DNA of 64,000 nt from Hyperoplus lanceolatus (GCA_026929865.2 CM049397.1:1929501-1993500); one strand, 5' to 3'; shown: positions 12,127 to 25,208, counted from the first letter of the stretch. Notes: a model not told the origin generated them from the letters alone. Program-made: numbers and translations.

Positions 12127-13605
12127 GGCCCTCATTTATCAAACTTGCGTGGAAACTGGTGCAGATTCTGGCGCAAATACCTCCCTACACCAGGTATCGC
12201 GTGGGATTTATCAAACAGTCGTATCTCGCCAATCTCAGCGTACGCCAGGCCATTATTGATAAATGCGGCAGTTGAAAACAATCGTTATTTTCTCAGTTTA
12301 GAGGCCTCGCCCAGAGGTATCACGACATGGATAAGCGCATTACGGCAAAGAAGAGGAACATCTCGGGAGTAGAAATTTACAGAATAACAGCGAAAGTAGA
12401 AAAAAAAGGAGTTTCATTTCGGAGCATTACAAGCGGCATCAAAGAACGCCAGAAGGCAGCAGTTAGGAAGGAAATAACTGCTGCGGTCAACAGCGTTGGT
12501 GTTGACAAACTACCTCCAGCTGAGGATTTTGCATTTGAGGTTTAGGCTACATCAGTATCGCTCAAATGCTATAAAACAGCATATACAATAATATGTTGCC
12601 ATTTCTTTACATAGATGAAGAAAAAGTGGTCTGACTCAAAAATCGCCACTAAAAAAGTGTGTTGCATGCTCTGAAATGCAACCAACTGGAGGTGTGGGCA
12701 TAATATAAGTGGTAAAGGAGAAAAAAACGCACCAACTGTCCGATATTGGTCCCCATGAAAGAAATACACGTCTGCAGAGATTTGAATGATTAGAATGTAT
12801 TGGCCCTTTTAGATAGCACTACTCAAAAGGGGTTTAAAAACTAAAAATAACACATTTTGCCTTTTACTGTATGACAGCATGCGCTTGGCACGAGTGGTCA
12901 GCCCGGCCGTCAGCTGCACAAGCCGACCCGCCAACGATCAGCTGTGAGAGCGCCCACCGTCCTGCTCCACCAGCAGATCGGAAAAACAAGCCGAAACGTG
13001 CCAGTTAATGGTGGAAATAAATCGCTCGCTTTAGCGATCAATGACACATTAAAAGAAGAACTAAAACCTGAAAAGTGCGTAAAATAAATAAAATGTTGAG
13101 CTGAATGTTGTGCCGTGTATTTTTTATCATAAAGAGCAGCATACTAGCCTACTTGCATAGCCTACATATTTAATACGTAGGCTAACAGTTTGAATGAATG
13201 CAGCCCCTCAGTGTCCCCATAGGTGCTCCAAGTCGGAGATAACTGCCCGTACGCAGTCCCATGCAGCGCTCCGAAGTGACCGGTGTGCGCACTATTGAAT
13301 CAGAGCTCCTACTCAGTTTCACACCATAAGCTGCACATTTTTAAGTGATTAATATCTTTATTTCGGTCTGAGCAAACACTGCATTTGTATTATCTTCTAA
13401 TAATTGTCCAACAAAGTCATTGGCTACCCGGCACAGCCTGCACTGCGAGTCCATGCTGTTTACAAACTTGCGTACACGAGCTGAGAGCTGGCGTGGGATT
13501 TGAGCGTATCCTACGCTCACGTCCATATTGATAAATGCCGAGGTTTGCGTGGAAATGTGAGCACACTCACTTTTCTGGTCTACGCACAGTTGATAAATGA
13601 GGGCC
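12127..13605 (+). mobile_element. PIF/Harbinger-like transposon with Myb/SANT-like remnant
   Basis: The termini GGCCCTCATTTATCAA (left) and TTGATAAATGAGGGCC (right) are perfect inverses over 16 bases, followed by further related motifs (GATAAATGCGG / GATAAATGCCG). ATT flanks both sides as a possible 3-bp duplication. The interior includes a short frame that resembles the Myb/SANT-type protein encoded beside the transposase in PIF/Harbinger elements. No DDE transposase frame was seen, so this copy is defective. A left-end fragment of the same family lies at 62657. Confidence 0.75.
12327..12545 (+). pseudogene. Myb/SANT-like DNA-binding protein remnant inside the Harbinger-like element
   Basis: A 72-codon open frame starts MDKRITAKKRNISGVEI. 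Its middle part (ITSGIKERQKAAVRKEI, then TAAVNSVGVDKL) resembles the core of transposon Myb/SANT-like proteins, in which a lysine-rich helix is followed by a W/R..I..AVN..G pattern. The expected tryptophan between K and I helix positions is replaced by arginine, and the usual following KKKW-DLK helix is absent. This is therefore a short or decayed fragment of a domain that in related elements binds the TIRs or imports the transposase. The match is by pattern memory only. Confidence 0.4.
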
Positions 13606-14311
13606 ATTTTGAATGAGGAGATTGCAGTTTGTAGCTATTTCACTTAAACATACACACACAGACACACACACACATGCACACACCAGCACATACTTTTTCC
13701 AGATTTTTTCCAGTTCTGTCTATTTGGCAGCTCAGTATTTTGACTCATCTTATTTCCTCCATTTCATTAAAAAGGCATTACAGTCGAGAATCCTGCACTC
13801 ATCTCACAACACCGTACATATCTTTTTCCAGCAGGCAGATACACATGCAAACACACACAGGGACTGCAAACACACAGCAGGCAATGCCACACCCACTTTT
13901 TACATGTACATGGAAGCACACACAAGCATATTTTCTGCTATCATGACACATTTTCAACAGCCACGCAGACTTACAGACACGGTTTAAGGTGAAAATCAAT
14001 ATAGCTCTGACCTGGTGTTCGGGAGGTCACCCTGTCTTTCCCCTAGCATCTAATCCTCCACTCTGCATTCTGCTGTCTCATTCTACAACCCAGCAACCTT
14101 TATCATACAATACAAACACCACATTGTGCATTGTGATTAGCATAATGTATTCATTAAGCTAATCAAAAGCTGTAAATAACTGCGGAGAGGAAATTGTCTA
14201 TAGCACTTTTAGCTGCCACAGTCACACAAACATTATTTGGCTTGGTATGTTGTTGTGCAATGTGGCACTGCACAACAACTAGACAACAACATACAGGGAC
14301 AATACAGTTGT
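13606..14311. other. Unassigned non-coding DNA
   Basis: CA-rich stretches near 13650-13685 and 13840-13880. No gene or element termini recognised. Confidence 0.4.
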
Positions 14312-14690
14312 TTAATGGCAAGTAGCATGTACCCACGGATCACCCCTCTTGAATCCACATCCATCTAGAGGCCTTCTCTGGTGTTTACCTGTGATTCCTA
14401 GCAGGCTGTATGCTTTGCAGAGATATCGCGCTGCGAAGCCACTACAGCCCAACTCTATAGGCACACCCCGGGCACGCCACTCCCGTCTGCCGCACTCCTC
14501 CACTAAGTTGACGTACATGGCACGCTTCCTCTCATTGGCCTCTTCCATGCGCACCGCCCAGGGAATTGTCAGCTCCAGTAGGACCACCTGTTTTATTGAA
14601 TCTGAGAACAGAACTATGTATGGTCACAGGATGGTTTCCATGTGCTCTGGGAATCTGAGCTGCTTCCCCAGGTCGGCATTCATCTGCCAG
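14312..14690 (-). pseudogene. LINE ORF C-terminal fragment (REL-endonuclease-like region)
   Basis: The minus strand reads LGKQLRFPEHMETIL, then after an in-frame stop VVLLELTIPWAVRMEEANER and further MYVNLVEECGRREW, GCSGFAARYLCKAYSLLG and LKRGDPW-like residues. This pattern (RPD-type segment, then VLLELT-PWE, ERK..Y..LVE.CR, VGCRGF) is one I recall from the C-terminal part of fish LINE polyproteins downstream of reverse transcriptase, where it may form a PD-(D/E)XK-type endonuclease. The D of the first motif is not intact. It ends abruptly near 14706, where an oppositely oriented LINE fragment begins. Confidence 0.65.
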
Positions 14691-14739
14691 TCCGGTTCAG
14701 TTCTAAGGAGTCCCACTGCCCCCCTTGGTTGGATGGGTC

Positions 14740-15200
14740 ATCCAACAACAATGAGACGCACTACAGGATGGAGTTCAGCCAACTGGCCACGTGGTGCAGA
14801 GAGAACAACCTCTTCCTGAACTTCGACAAGACCAAGGAGGTTGTTGTCCACTTCCAGAGAGTCCCCACTTCTAAACCCCCACTGAGCATCGACGGTGCTG
14901 CTGTGGAGAGAGTGAGCAGCACCACAGGGGGTTCACATCAGTGAGGATCTCTCCTGGACAACCAACACCACATCACTGGCCAAGAAGTCCCAGCAGCCCC
15001 TCTACTTCCTCCGCAAGCTGAAGAGAGCACGACCACCCCCATCCATCATGTGCTCCTTCTACAGGGGCACCATGGAGAGCATCCTGACCAGCTGCATCAC
15101 TGTGTAGTATGCAAGAACCTGCAGCGCACAGTGATGGCTGCTGGACGGATTATCGGTGCCCCACTCCCCTCTCTTCTGGACCTCTACGCAACCCGCAATA
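14740..15200 (+). pseudogene. LINE reverse transcriptase C-terminal fragment
   Basis: In the plus direction the frame reads FSQLATWCRENNLFLNFDKT, KEVVVHFQRVP, SIDGAAVERVSS, then in shifted frames SWTTNTTSLAKK-like, YFLRKLKRA, CSFYRGTMESILTSCIT and IIGAPLPSLLDLYATR. This order (WC..NNL.LN..KTKE, VERV..F..LGV, LYFLR.L, FYRGT.ESIL, IIGAPLPSL) matches the thumb and C-terminal region of CR1/L2/Rex1-type LINEs common in fish. At least two frameshifts and a stop make it non-functional. Confidence 0.8.
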
Positions 15201-15809
15201 TAAAGTCCCTGATTTTACCTGGAACATGGGGCCGATCCAGTGCTGTTTCCACCAGCTTATGGGGAATGGATCCTTAAGCATTGGTGAGATTGAGCCACTG
15301 CACTGCTAGGTCTCCTATCCCTTGCCTCTCTGATAAACTGAGTGATAGGATGGTCAAGAAAATCTTCCCCTCAACGCTGAGCAGAAAGATGGTTCTGAAC
15401 TGCTGGATTTTTTTTTATCATTCTCCTCCTTGGGAATCCAGACACCATCTGCAAATCTTGTTTATTTGGTTGCTGATTTGTTAGTGTTATGTTGATGATA
15501 ACTATGTATGGCTCCAGGTTGCCAAAACCTCCGATTTTCAAAATTTAAGTTAACCTTCTTAAAGGGCCAAGAAGCAGGCAGTAGTGGGGAGAGAAAAAAC
15601 CTGTGTGTGCGTTAGTTCACGTCACTTGACACAGGACAACATGGGTTGGTAGGAAGACAAGCCTCTAAGTAAGCTGCTGCTAAAAGACCATACTCGATCA
15701 AGTGTCAGAAGTTCAAGCTGTTAGTAACTATTTATCGGTGTCCTACCTGTGTTTATTTTGTGTCAGTTATCAGACAAAAGGGCTTGTGAGTTTGGAGTCA
15801 GTGTATGTC
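15201..15809. other. Unassigned non-coding DNA
   Basis: Possibly includes the decayed 3' end of the LINE above. No termini seen. Confidence 0.35.
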
Positions 15810-16849
15810 AGTGATTCAATCCAATACCGTATGGGGTCCGATATGGCTGGCTATTATCGGATATCGGACTGACCACTCCGATGAAAAAAAAATAAGAAAA
15901 TTAGAAATCTAAATCATTTTAACTATGAACGAAATGAGAATTTTAAGACCATAGCTATGTGATATAGAACACGTTAAAAGGAATCAAGCAATGAAAGTTG
16001 AGTTCTGATATTCTTCTGTTCAAACTGTTGAAAGCAGTTCAGATAAACTTTAACCCTTTAACTGCCGCACCAGGAAAAAAGCAATGAAAAAATTATTGTT
16101 TTGCATTTTGTCTCCCCTTGGGTCAATAATAAACACAATCAGATATTTTTTTTTGCTTGGACCCCATAGTTTTTTAAATATTAACCTCTACCAAACGGTT
16201 GAGATGTCGATTCATGGTTAAAGTACCAAAATTCCTAAAAATACCAAAAACAGTAAAAAAGTAAATTATAACGACAAGGTATAATGAAATAAACAATAAA
16301 ATATGTTTTATGGGCATTGGATCAAGTTTTTTTTCTTGTAGTATGCCACAAATAATTGCTGTTTTTTATTTCAAAAGACTAAAATGTTGAATCGAGCAAG
16401 AAAACTTTGCATTTCCAACTTTCATCTTGACCTCATCTGTGTTGAGGTGTAACAGCCCAATATACTCAACTTGAATTCACTTTTGATTGTATGCTAGCTG
16501 TCTTGTCGTCAAAATACTGCAGTATAGCGACTGCCATAGTGCCATGGCTACTCCGATTCTCCAGGCAGTCTCATGTTCCATTGTCCGCTCACTGGCAAAC
16601 AAGGCCCAGAGGTTCTTGAATTCCTGACTTTTTCTAATACTTAAAAAAAACATTGCATAACACAGGAAAAAATTGCATCAATGACTTATGTCTTACCAAC
16701 ATTAGTCATTTGGTTGAAATTGGATTATGTTTGATAGTTATGATTTCCACATATTTAGTTACGATTTCCACGTATTCATTTAAGATATTTACCAAATTCA
16801 ATCGGAAAACATCCTGTTTGTTATATTCTTGGACAGGATATCAAGGCAT

Positions 16850-17670
16850 AGTCGTGGTGGGGAGGGGTTGCAGTTCAGTGGACTGAGGATCTCATTCAGT
16901 GGGCTGAGAACCTTCTGATGGCATCATCGGTCTTTGACCTTCAGCTCTCACTGGATCGGTTCGCAGCTGAGTGTGAAGCGGTTGGGATGAGGATCAGCAC
17001 CTCTAAATCTGAGGCCATGGTGCTCAGTAGGAAACTGATGGATCAACTCCAGATATGGAATGAGTCCTTACCCCATAGTGAAGGAGTTCAAGTAGCCTAC
17101 CTTGGGGTTTTGTTTGCGAGTGAGGGAACAATGAGAGTGAGATGTCCAGAGAATCGGAGCAGCAGGGGCGGTTTTGCACTCGCTTTACCGCAACGTTGTG
17201 ACGAAAAGAAAGCTGAGTCAGAAGGCAAAGCTCTTGATCTACCGATCGATCTTCATTCCTTCTCTCACCTATGGTCATGAAGGCTGGGTAATGACCGAAA
17301 GAACGAGATACGAGTGCCCAAAATGGGTTTCTTCAGGAGTGTGGCTGGTTGCTCCCTTAGAGATAGGGTGAGAAGCTCAGTCACCCTGAGAGATTTGGAG
17401 TAGAGATGCTGCTCCTTTTACAAAGAAAGTACTAGTTGAGATGTTTGGGGCATCTAGTAAGGATGCCCCCTGGGCGCCTCCCTAGGGAGATGTTCCAGGC
17501 ACGACCAAGACCCAGGACTAGATTGAGAGATTACATCTCTAAGCTTGCCTCTGAACACCTCAGGATCCCCCAGTTAGAACTGGTTAATGTGGCTAAGGAA
17601 AGGGAAGTTTGAGGTCCGATGGAGCCGTTGGCCCACCGACCCAACCCTGGATAAGTGGATGGGCAACGTA
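16850..17670 (+). pseudogene. LINE reverse transcriptase C-terminal fragment
   Basis: The plus strand encodes LQLSLDRFAAECEAVGMRIS, TSKSEAMVLSRK, VAYLGVLFASEG, then in other frames LHSLYRNVVTKRKLSQKAKL, LIYRSIFIPSLTYGHEGW, VMTERTR and, later, DNA matching MPP.LPREMFQARPRPRT and RLRDYISKLASEHLRIP-like residues, ending near GTGGATGGG. This ordered set (ECE..GM.IS.SKSEAM, YLGVLF.S.G, KAKL.IYRSI..P.LTYGHE.WVMTER) is the C-terminal part of a well-known fish LINE polymerase. Multiple frameshifts show it is dead. The 5' end is truncated, as is usual for LINE insertions. Confidence 0.85.
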
Positions 17671-17995
17671 TAAATGGCTGAATTTTGAAAAAATCTCAGA
17701 AATTGACAAAAACGACGTAAATAAGAAATTATTTTAGCATATTTATGCTGAAATAGCATTACATGTTTCATATTTACAGCAATGAATGATCAGAAGTATT
17801 GATTTGTATTGCACATATTAAATTATAATGGCATTAGATGCACTTTGCTACATTAACCATAAAGTGCTAAATCAACCGTTTGGTTGAGGTAGTTTTAAAA
17901 AAAATATTATACGTTCATTTGAGTCTTTTTTGTGGTATCAATTTACATAATTCTGTTCATTAGGGCGTTGGACAATATGACTTGTTGAAAAAATA

Positions 17996-19248
17996 TAGGG
18001 GAGAACGGGGTAATCTGAGCCACTTTTTACATTTGCTCCCATCTAAGGGAGCTAAAATGATTTATCACTCAAATTTACACATTTCCCATTAATTCAGGAT
18101 GTTTACTAGAAATGGGCATTAGCAGAATTTCTTTAAGACAAAGGGCAGTGAAAATATGATTGTTTTAAAAAAAGTTGTCATGTGGCTCACTTTACCCCAG
18201 CTGTGGGGTAAACTGATCCACTTACTTTTTCCACTCTGAAACTACCATAACAACACATATTGTAACAGTAAGAATCCTGAAAGCTAGCCACACATTCCAG
18301 AACTAATGTCGGACTAGTAAAAGAATGATGGGGTTTGGTCAATTAAGCAAAGCAAATTTTCTAAACACTTGAAAGTAACTCTGAACAAAATCAAATACAA
18401 CATATTATAATTCAAAAGGTTTTAATAAGATTCAAATTAAAGATAGAACCAGTTAGATTAGAACACAGTCTGGGGGTCAGAACACAGGACCCTTAGAGCC
18501 AGCTAGTGTCTAGGGGTCAAAGCATAGGAAAATCAGAACCAGCGAGAACAGCCTGGGACTCAGAACACAGGAGAAGACCCAACTGGATTATAATATCAGC
18601 CTGTCATACTTTACAACTAGGCCTACTCTACATTCCAGCCCTGAAGGTTACAGGGAAAGATGAGAAGGTGCTCTTTCCGTGTGGTTGCCCCAGGTCGTCT
18701 TCCTGGTGTATTTCCTTGGCATGATGGCTTTTCTATGTATGACATTAAAATAAAACATATGTCATGTAATATTACATTAAAATATGTTTAAGACTAAACT
18801 TAACTTGTGGCTCATGGTGGGGGAAAGTGAGACAGTGGCTCACTTTCCCCCACAGCATTTGGCTCACTTTCCCCCACCACCACAATTTGAGAAAAAACTA
18901 CCTCTTTTAGCATTTCAGGCTAATCTTCAGTTATCAGCATCACATGGTTTCATATGTTGGTAGTTCATCAACACGTATGATAGAAGTTTTTCTACGTGAA
19001 TACATTTGCTTTGGCACAACAGTTGATTAAGTTGACAGCCAGAAAATTTACTTTTACATGCAAAATACCTATTTTGGTGAAAAAAAACAGGCTTACCACA
19101 GCACCATGAGGTCCTCTCTTTCAGGGCCATGGGGAAATGAGAGGGGCTTGAAAACATATATCTCACATGGCCACAAATGTTTTCCGTTGCCTAGATACAG
19201 GGGGTTGCTCACATTACCCGATGCCTCAGATTCCCCCGTTCTCCCCTA
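17996..19248. mobile_element. TIR element with TAGGGGAGAACGGGG ends
   Basis: The left end TAGGGGAGAACGGGG and the right end CCCCGTTCTCCCCTA are exact inverses over 15 bases, and AATCTGAG follows on both sides. A TA step stands at the left border (TATAGGGG). The interior repeats GGCTCACTTT.CCCC motifs (18185, 18838, 18862) but has no transposase-like frame. The 1.25-kb element lies inside the piggyBac-like element. A related terminus, TAGGGGAGAGTGGGG, bounds the element at 25443. Confidence 0.8.
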
Positions 19249-19690
19249 CTTACCTTTCAAAATTTCATCCAAAAACTGTCAACATGTTTGGAGTGATTTT
19301 CCTGTTTAGGATTTTCAAGTTTTAGGGGACCTAAGAGGCATACCATTTAAAGACACAGTGACATCTAGTGAATTTTCTTTAGGATAACATACGTTAGCCG
19401 AATGGTAGAGATGGCCCAATCAGGTTGAGTTAAATTGAGCACCCCTCTCAATAAAATATAGTGACTCAAAATGTGCTCTACCAAACGGTTGAGCAGGCAG
19501 TTAAAGGGTTTGCATTTTTGTATAAATTTGTTGCTCTTTTAAATTAGAATAGCTGTGTTGCTTAAGCCTTCCTAACCTTGCACATAACATCACCACCAAC
19601 AGAGAAATGTAAAATAATCATGATATCGGACAGAATCGGTATCGGCCGATATCCGAATCCCAGATATCGGAATGGGATCGCACCGAGAAG

Positions 19691-20102
19691 CCAATTGTTG
19701 GCTATAGAAATGTGTAGCTGATGTCTAATAGATAGACCTCATATGCAAGTGGAGCTGTGAAGTCGCCATTTTCACAGCAACCAGTTTTGCTAGGCGATCC
19801 TGGAGTTATATTCAATAGAAAACCCGTGGGACCCAGTTTTAAAACGTTTTGTTTGCAGCCTCCCAAAACACTGTTGCCATATAAATGAACGGCCAGAACG
19901 TAACAATACTTTTGTTTATGTTGAAAACGTTGCCGACAACACAACCCTTAATTTTGTCATAAAAAGGTTTGTGATACTATAATTTAGTGAAGCATAAATC
20001 CTGAATCGGTGAACACAGTTGACTTAGACTTGTGTTTATCGTCTAACCTTACACCAGACAAGCACATAATGAGCAATACAATAATCGCAACCTTTTCTAT
20101 TA
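19691..20102. other. Unassigned non-coding DNA
   Basis: No coding frame or terminus recognised. Confidence 0.4.
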
Positions 20103-21341
20103 CAGTTTTTTTCGATTGCTAAACCACAGTGGGCACAACTGGAGTGACAAGTGCAAAACTCTAACAACAGTATGCAGAGCAGCGGTTCATATGGACCAAA
20201 CTCCAGCTCGTTTTTCATTGATAAAAGACAATTTTCAAAACTCTACACACCTATCTCATGGCTTAACCACAGCCTGCACAACACTGTGGATTTCCAGCAC
20301 TTTTTTTCAAACGCTAACACATTACTGCCACAACTGTAGACCACACATTCAAAACAGAATGAATGCCTAGTGCATTTCAAACACTGCAGATTGCAATTTC
20401 AACTGAAACACTAAGAAGGTGTCTTGTTTTAGACTTGTTAGTGAACATATACAGTATAAAGAGAAAACTCAAAAATATTTATTTTTTTGTGAATGGACCA
20501 AGGAAGACAGGTTGTTGGAGGGAGAAGAGTGGCAGTGAGAGTGTGGATGTGTGGAGGAAGACATAGAGCTGTAATGTCTGTTGAAATACAGTAAGGGCTA
20601 CACTGATAGACCCTGTTGTGAATCATGGTCTCTCATTGAGAGAGGCAGGGTTGAGAGTGCAACCCAATCTGCAAAAATCTAAAGTTGCATCTGTAATACG
20701 AATTTTCCAGCAAACAAACAGTTTAGAGTTGCATCCTTACAGTAAATGACAACATTACAGGATAGATTTCTGTATTACAATTATAGAATATTTACACAGA
20801 TAAATACTACATTTGGAAATGTTTTCCTTAAAATATACAAAATGTGTATCTATTGAAGCAAACTTCTGATTTTTATTTCTTTTTGTTTTCCTAAAAAAAC
20901 TGGTATGTTATAAAATAAACAATTTCATGTGAAATAATTTCACCCTTTCATCAAAGAAAATATTATGTAATTTGTGTGAAATAACTCAAATTATTCAAAC
21001 TGTAAAGATAAAAAGGGGAAAAAATTTGTATTCATTGTGCTACAATTTCGTTACTAACATTTAATAAAAAAAAACCTTTGAAAGAAAGAAACTGTAAAGA
21101 TTAAAAGTTTGTAATTTGTGTATTGGGGTTTGATGCTAGTGTTTGTACTCTGAGCAGGTTCTGACTGACAGTGTGTGTTATCTCAATGAGGCTGGTTCAT
21201 AGTGTTTGCTGCACTGAGCCTGTTTTGCAGGTGAAGTGAACTGTTCAGCTCCAGTGACTGTTGGTAGTGCAGACTGTAGTTAGAGTTTTGCACATTGAGC
21301 TACAGTTGTGCCCACTGTGGGTTAGCGATCGAAAAAAACTG
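20103..21341 (+). mobile_element. Family Y Tc1/mariner-type transposon, internally deleted, copy 1
   Basis: TA-CAGTTTTTTTCGATTGCTAA at the left and the inverse TTAGCGATCGAAAAAAACTG-TA at the right give CAGT termini with a TA duplication, the Tc1/mariner signature. The TIRs extend about 75 bases and include CCACAGTGGGCACAACTG and GTGCAAAACTCTAAC. A short stretch of transposase helix-turn-helix coding remains at 20597-20719. The rest of the 1.24 kb is AT-rich filler with no DDE region, so the element is non-autonomous. Copies 2 and 3 (23060, 36823) lie in the opposite orientation. Confidence 0.88.
20597..20719 (+). pseudogene. Tc1/mariner transposase helix-turn-helix fragment
   Basis: About 41 codons read ATLIDPVVNHGLSLREAGLR, VQPNLQKSKVASVIRIFQQ. 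This matches the N-terminal DNA-binding segment of a fish Tc1/mariner-superfamily transposase of the 'VDHVINHG..MREAGLRVQPN' type. Just upstream, arginine-rich codons and a stop in a different frame mark a frameshift, and no catalytic DDE/D region follows. The antisense of this stretch is open in all three copies, which is an accident of the sequence and not a gene. Confidence 0.7.
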
Positions 21342-21503
21342 TAAGTCATTTCTTGGTTATCATAATACACACACAAATCTCCTGGCCACCTTTCTCCTGT
21401 TTTTCCAACTTACAATGGTGTCCAGTGGTGTTCCTTTATCTTTTGTCCTGTTCTCTACCAATCCTCAGCTTCTTGTCCTGCACATGCTCTCAGAGTCAGA
21501 TAG

Positions 21504-22752
<1,249 letters not shown>

Positions 22753-23059
22753 TTAAAGAGCATCTATTATGCTTTTTCGTCTTTTATGACCTATAAATGT
22801 TGTTATTATTTTTGTACTCATGTTAAACGATACCAAATTGTCAAATAATGACGTACATGCATTTAGACGTATTCCCTGCTTACTGTCTGGGGTGGATGTG
22901 CACAGCGCACAAAACTATGATGCCGTGTGCGGCACCCTAGTGCCTTCTATCCTGGATTGCGTGACGTTGAACAAAATAGATTTTCCACGTATGGTAATGC
23001 TGCGACCTGGTCTGCTCTGATTGGCCAGGTTCCAGGCAGAGGGCAGATGCGGGGTCTTA

Positions 23060-24447
23060 CAGTTTTTTTTCGATCGCTAACCCACAGTGGGCACAACTGT
23101 AGCTCAATGTGCAAAACTCTAACTACAGTCTGCACTACCAACAGTCACTGGAGCTGAACAGTTCACTTCACCTGCAAAACAGGCTCAGTGCAGCAAACAC
23201 TATGAACCAGCCTCATTGAGAAATGTTGTCACTCAGAGCACACTCAGAGTATAAACACTAGCATCAAACCCCAATACTCAAATTACAAACTTTTAATCTT
23301 TACAGTTTGAATAATTTGAGTTACTTCAGTTACTGTTTATTTTATAACATAGCAGTTATGTTTATGTATAAACAAAATAAATGGAAATCAGAAGTTTGCT
23401 TCGATAGATACGTATTTGAAACATTTCCAAATGTAGTATTTATCCGTGTAAATATTCTATAATTCTAATATAGAAATCAATTCCTGTTGTCATTTACTAT
23501 AAGGATGCAACTGTAAGCTGTTTGTTTGCTGGAAAATCCGTATTACAGATGCAACTTTAGATCTTTGCAGATTGGGTTGCACTCTCAACCCTGCCTCTCT
23601 CAATGAGAGACCATGATTCACAACAGGGTCTATCAGTGTTGCCCTTACTGTATTTCATCAGAAATTACAGCTCAATGTCTTCTAGGTCTTCCTCCACACA
23701 TCCACACTCTCACTGCCACACTTCTCCCTCCAACAACCAACAACATTCATTGGTCCATTTAAAAAAAAAAAGCCTTCCCTATATGTTCACTGAAAAGTCC
23801 AAAACAAGACACGTTCTAAGTGTTTCAGTTGAAATTGCAATCAGCAGTGTTTGAAATGCACTAGGCTGATATCCATTCTGTTTTGAATGTGTGGTCTGCA
23901 GTTGTGACAGCAGTGTGTTAGCATTTGAACAAAGTGCTAGAAATCCACAGTGTTGTGCAGGCTGTGGTTAAGTCATGTCAACCGGGGCGGCAGTGGCGAA
24001 GTGGGTAGGGTATTCGCCTCTGGTGTGCAGGGTCGGAGGTTCGATCCCCCGTCTCCCCGCCACCTGTCGAAGTGTCCCTGGGCAAGACACTGAACCCCGA
24101 ATTGCTCCCGATAGTTAGCTTAGTTAGCTTAGCACCCTAGTGCTAAGCGTACCCTGCGTGGTAGCTGCTGCTATCGGTGTATGAATGTCTGTGTGACTGG
24201 GTGAATGTGTACAAAAAAACAATGTAAAGCGCTTTGAGTCTGTGATAAACGGAGATATAGCGCTATACAAGTCCATTTACCATTACCATCATGTGATAAG
24301 TGTGTAGAGTTTTGAAAATTGTGTTTAATCAATGAAAAACGATCTAGAGTTTGGTCCACATGAACCGCTGCGCTGCATACTGTTGTTAGAGTTTTGCACT
24401 TGTCATTCCAGTTGTGCCCACTGTGGTTTAGCAATCGAAAAAAACTG
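23060..24447 (-). mobile_element. Family Y Tc1/mariner-type transposon, copy 2 (carries a SINE)
   Basis: CAGTTTTTTTTCGATCGCTAA at the left and TTTAGCAATCGAAAAAAACTG at the right are the family Y termini, flanked by TA (23058-23059 and 24448-24449). The remnant of transposase coding lies on the minus strand near 23520-23640. A tRNA-derived SINE is inserted at 23979-24288. Removing it leaves TTAAGTCATGTGATAAGTG, matching TTAAACCATGAGATAGGTG in copy 3. Confidence 0.88.
23979..24288 (+). mobile_element. tRNA-derived SINE with ATTTACCAT tail
   Basis: The head GGGGCGGCAGTGGCGAAGTG carries an A box (TGGCGAAGTGGG) and a B box (GGTTCGATCCCC). The body contains GGGCAAGACACTGAACCCC, then AAAGCGCTTTGAGTC and a tail AAGTCCATTTACCAT followed by TACCAT. 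TCATGT at 23973-23978 and 24289-24294 is the likely target duplication. A second near-identical copy is at 59392, and the relative at 62921 shares the body but has a different tail. Confidence 0.88.
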
Positions 24448-24539
24448 TAAAGAGAGTTCTGTTTAGGCTCTTTTTTGCAGAGAGGCTATACTGCAATGCC
24501 AGTGTGAACCACACAAATGGCATAATAGGTGCTCTTTAA

Positions 24540-25208
<669 letters not shown>

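Larger units (their letters stand above)
16052..19510. mobile_element. piggyBac-like element with Uribo-type termini, interrupted
   Basis: The left end TTAACCCTTTAACTGCC and the right end, in reverse complement, AACCCTTTAACTGCC are inverted copies. On both sides CTACCAAACGGTTGAG-type blocks follow inside (near 16188 and 19478), with a related GTTTGGTTGAG at 17877. The left border shows TTAA before CCCTTT. The right border has TTTG where TTAA is expected. Termini of the form CCYTTT..CTGCC are typical of vertebrate piggyBac elements. No transposase frame is recognisable. Within it lie a LINE fragment and the TAGGGGAGAACGGGG element. Confidence 0.6.
15810..19690. mobile_element. Outer element with TATCGG-rich ends, probably hAT-type
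   Basis: The left side (near 15830-15890) and the right side (near 19620-19680) both carry TATCGG/CCGATA motifs in inverse orientation, e.g. TTATCGGATATCGG left and TCGGTATCGGCCGATATCC right. I associate such ends with a fish hAT family. The pair would enclose the piggyBac-like element and its contents. The outermost bases do not match cleanly and no 8-bp duplication was found, so the boundaries are approximate. Confidence 0.4.
22753..24539 (+). mobile_element. Family X TTAA element, copy 2 (carries family Y copy 2)
   Basis: The left end TTAAAGAGCATCTATTATGC and the right end GCATAATAGGTGCTCTTTAA are nearly perfect inverses, clearer than in the other copies, and both borders are TTAA. The left part shares TTTTATGACCTATAAA, AATGACGTACATGCATTTAG and GTATGGTAATGCTGC with the other copies. 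The right part (24450-24539) differs from them, which suggests a subfamily or recombinant. A Tc1/mariner-type element interrupts it at 23060-24447. Confidence 0.8.
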
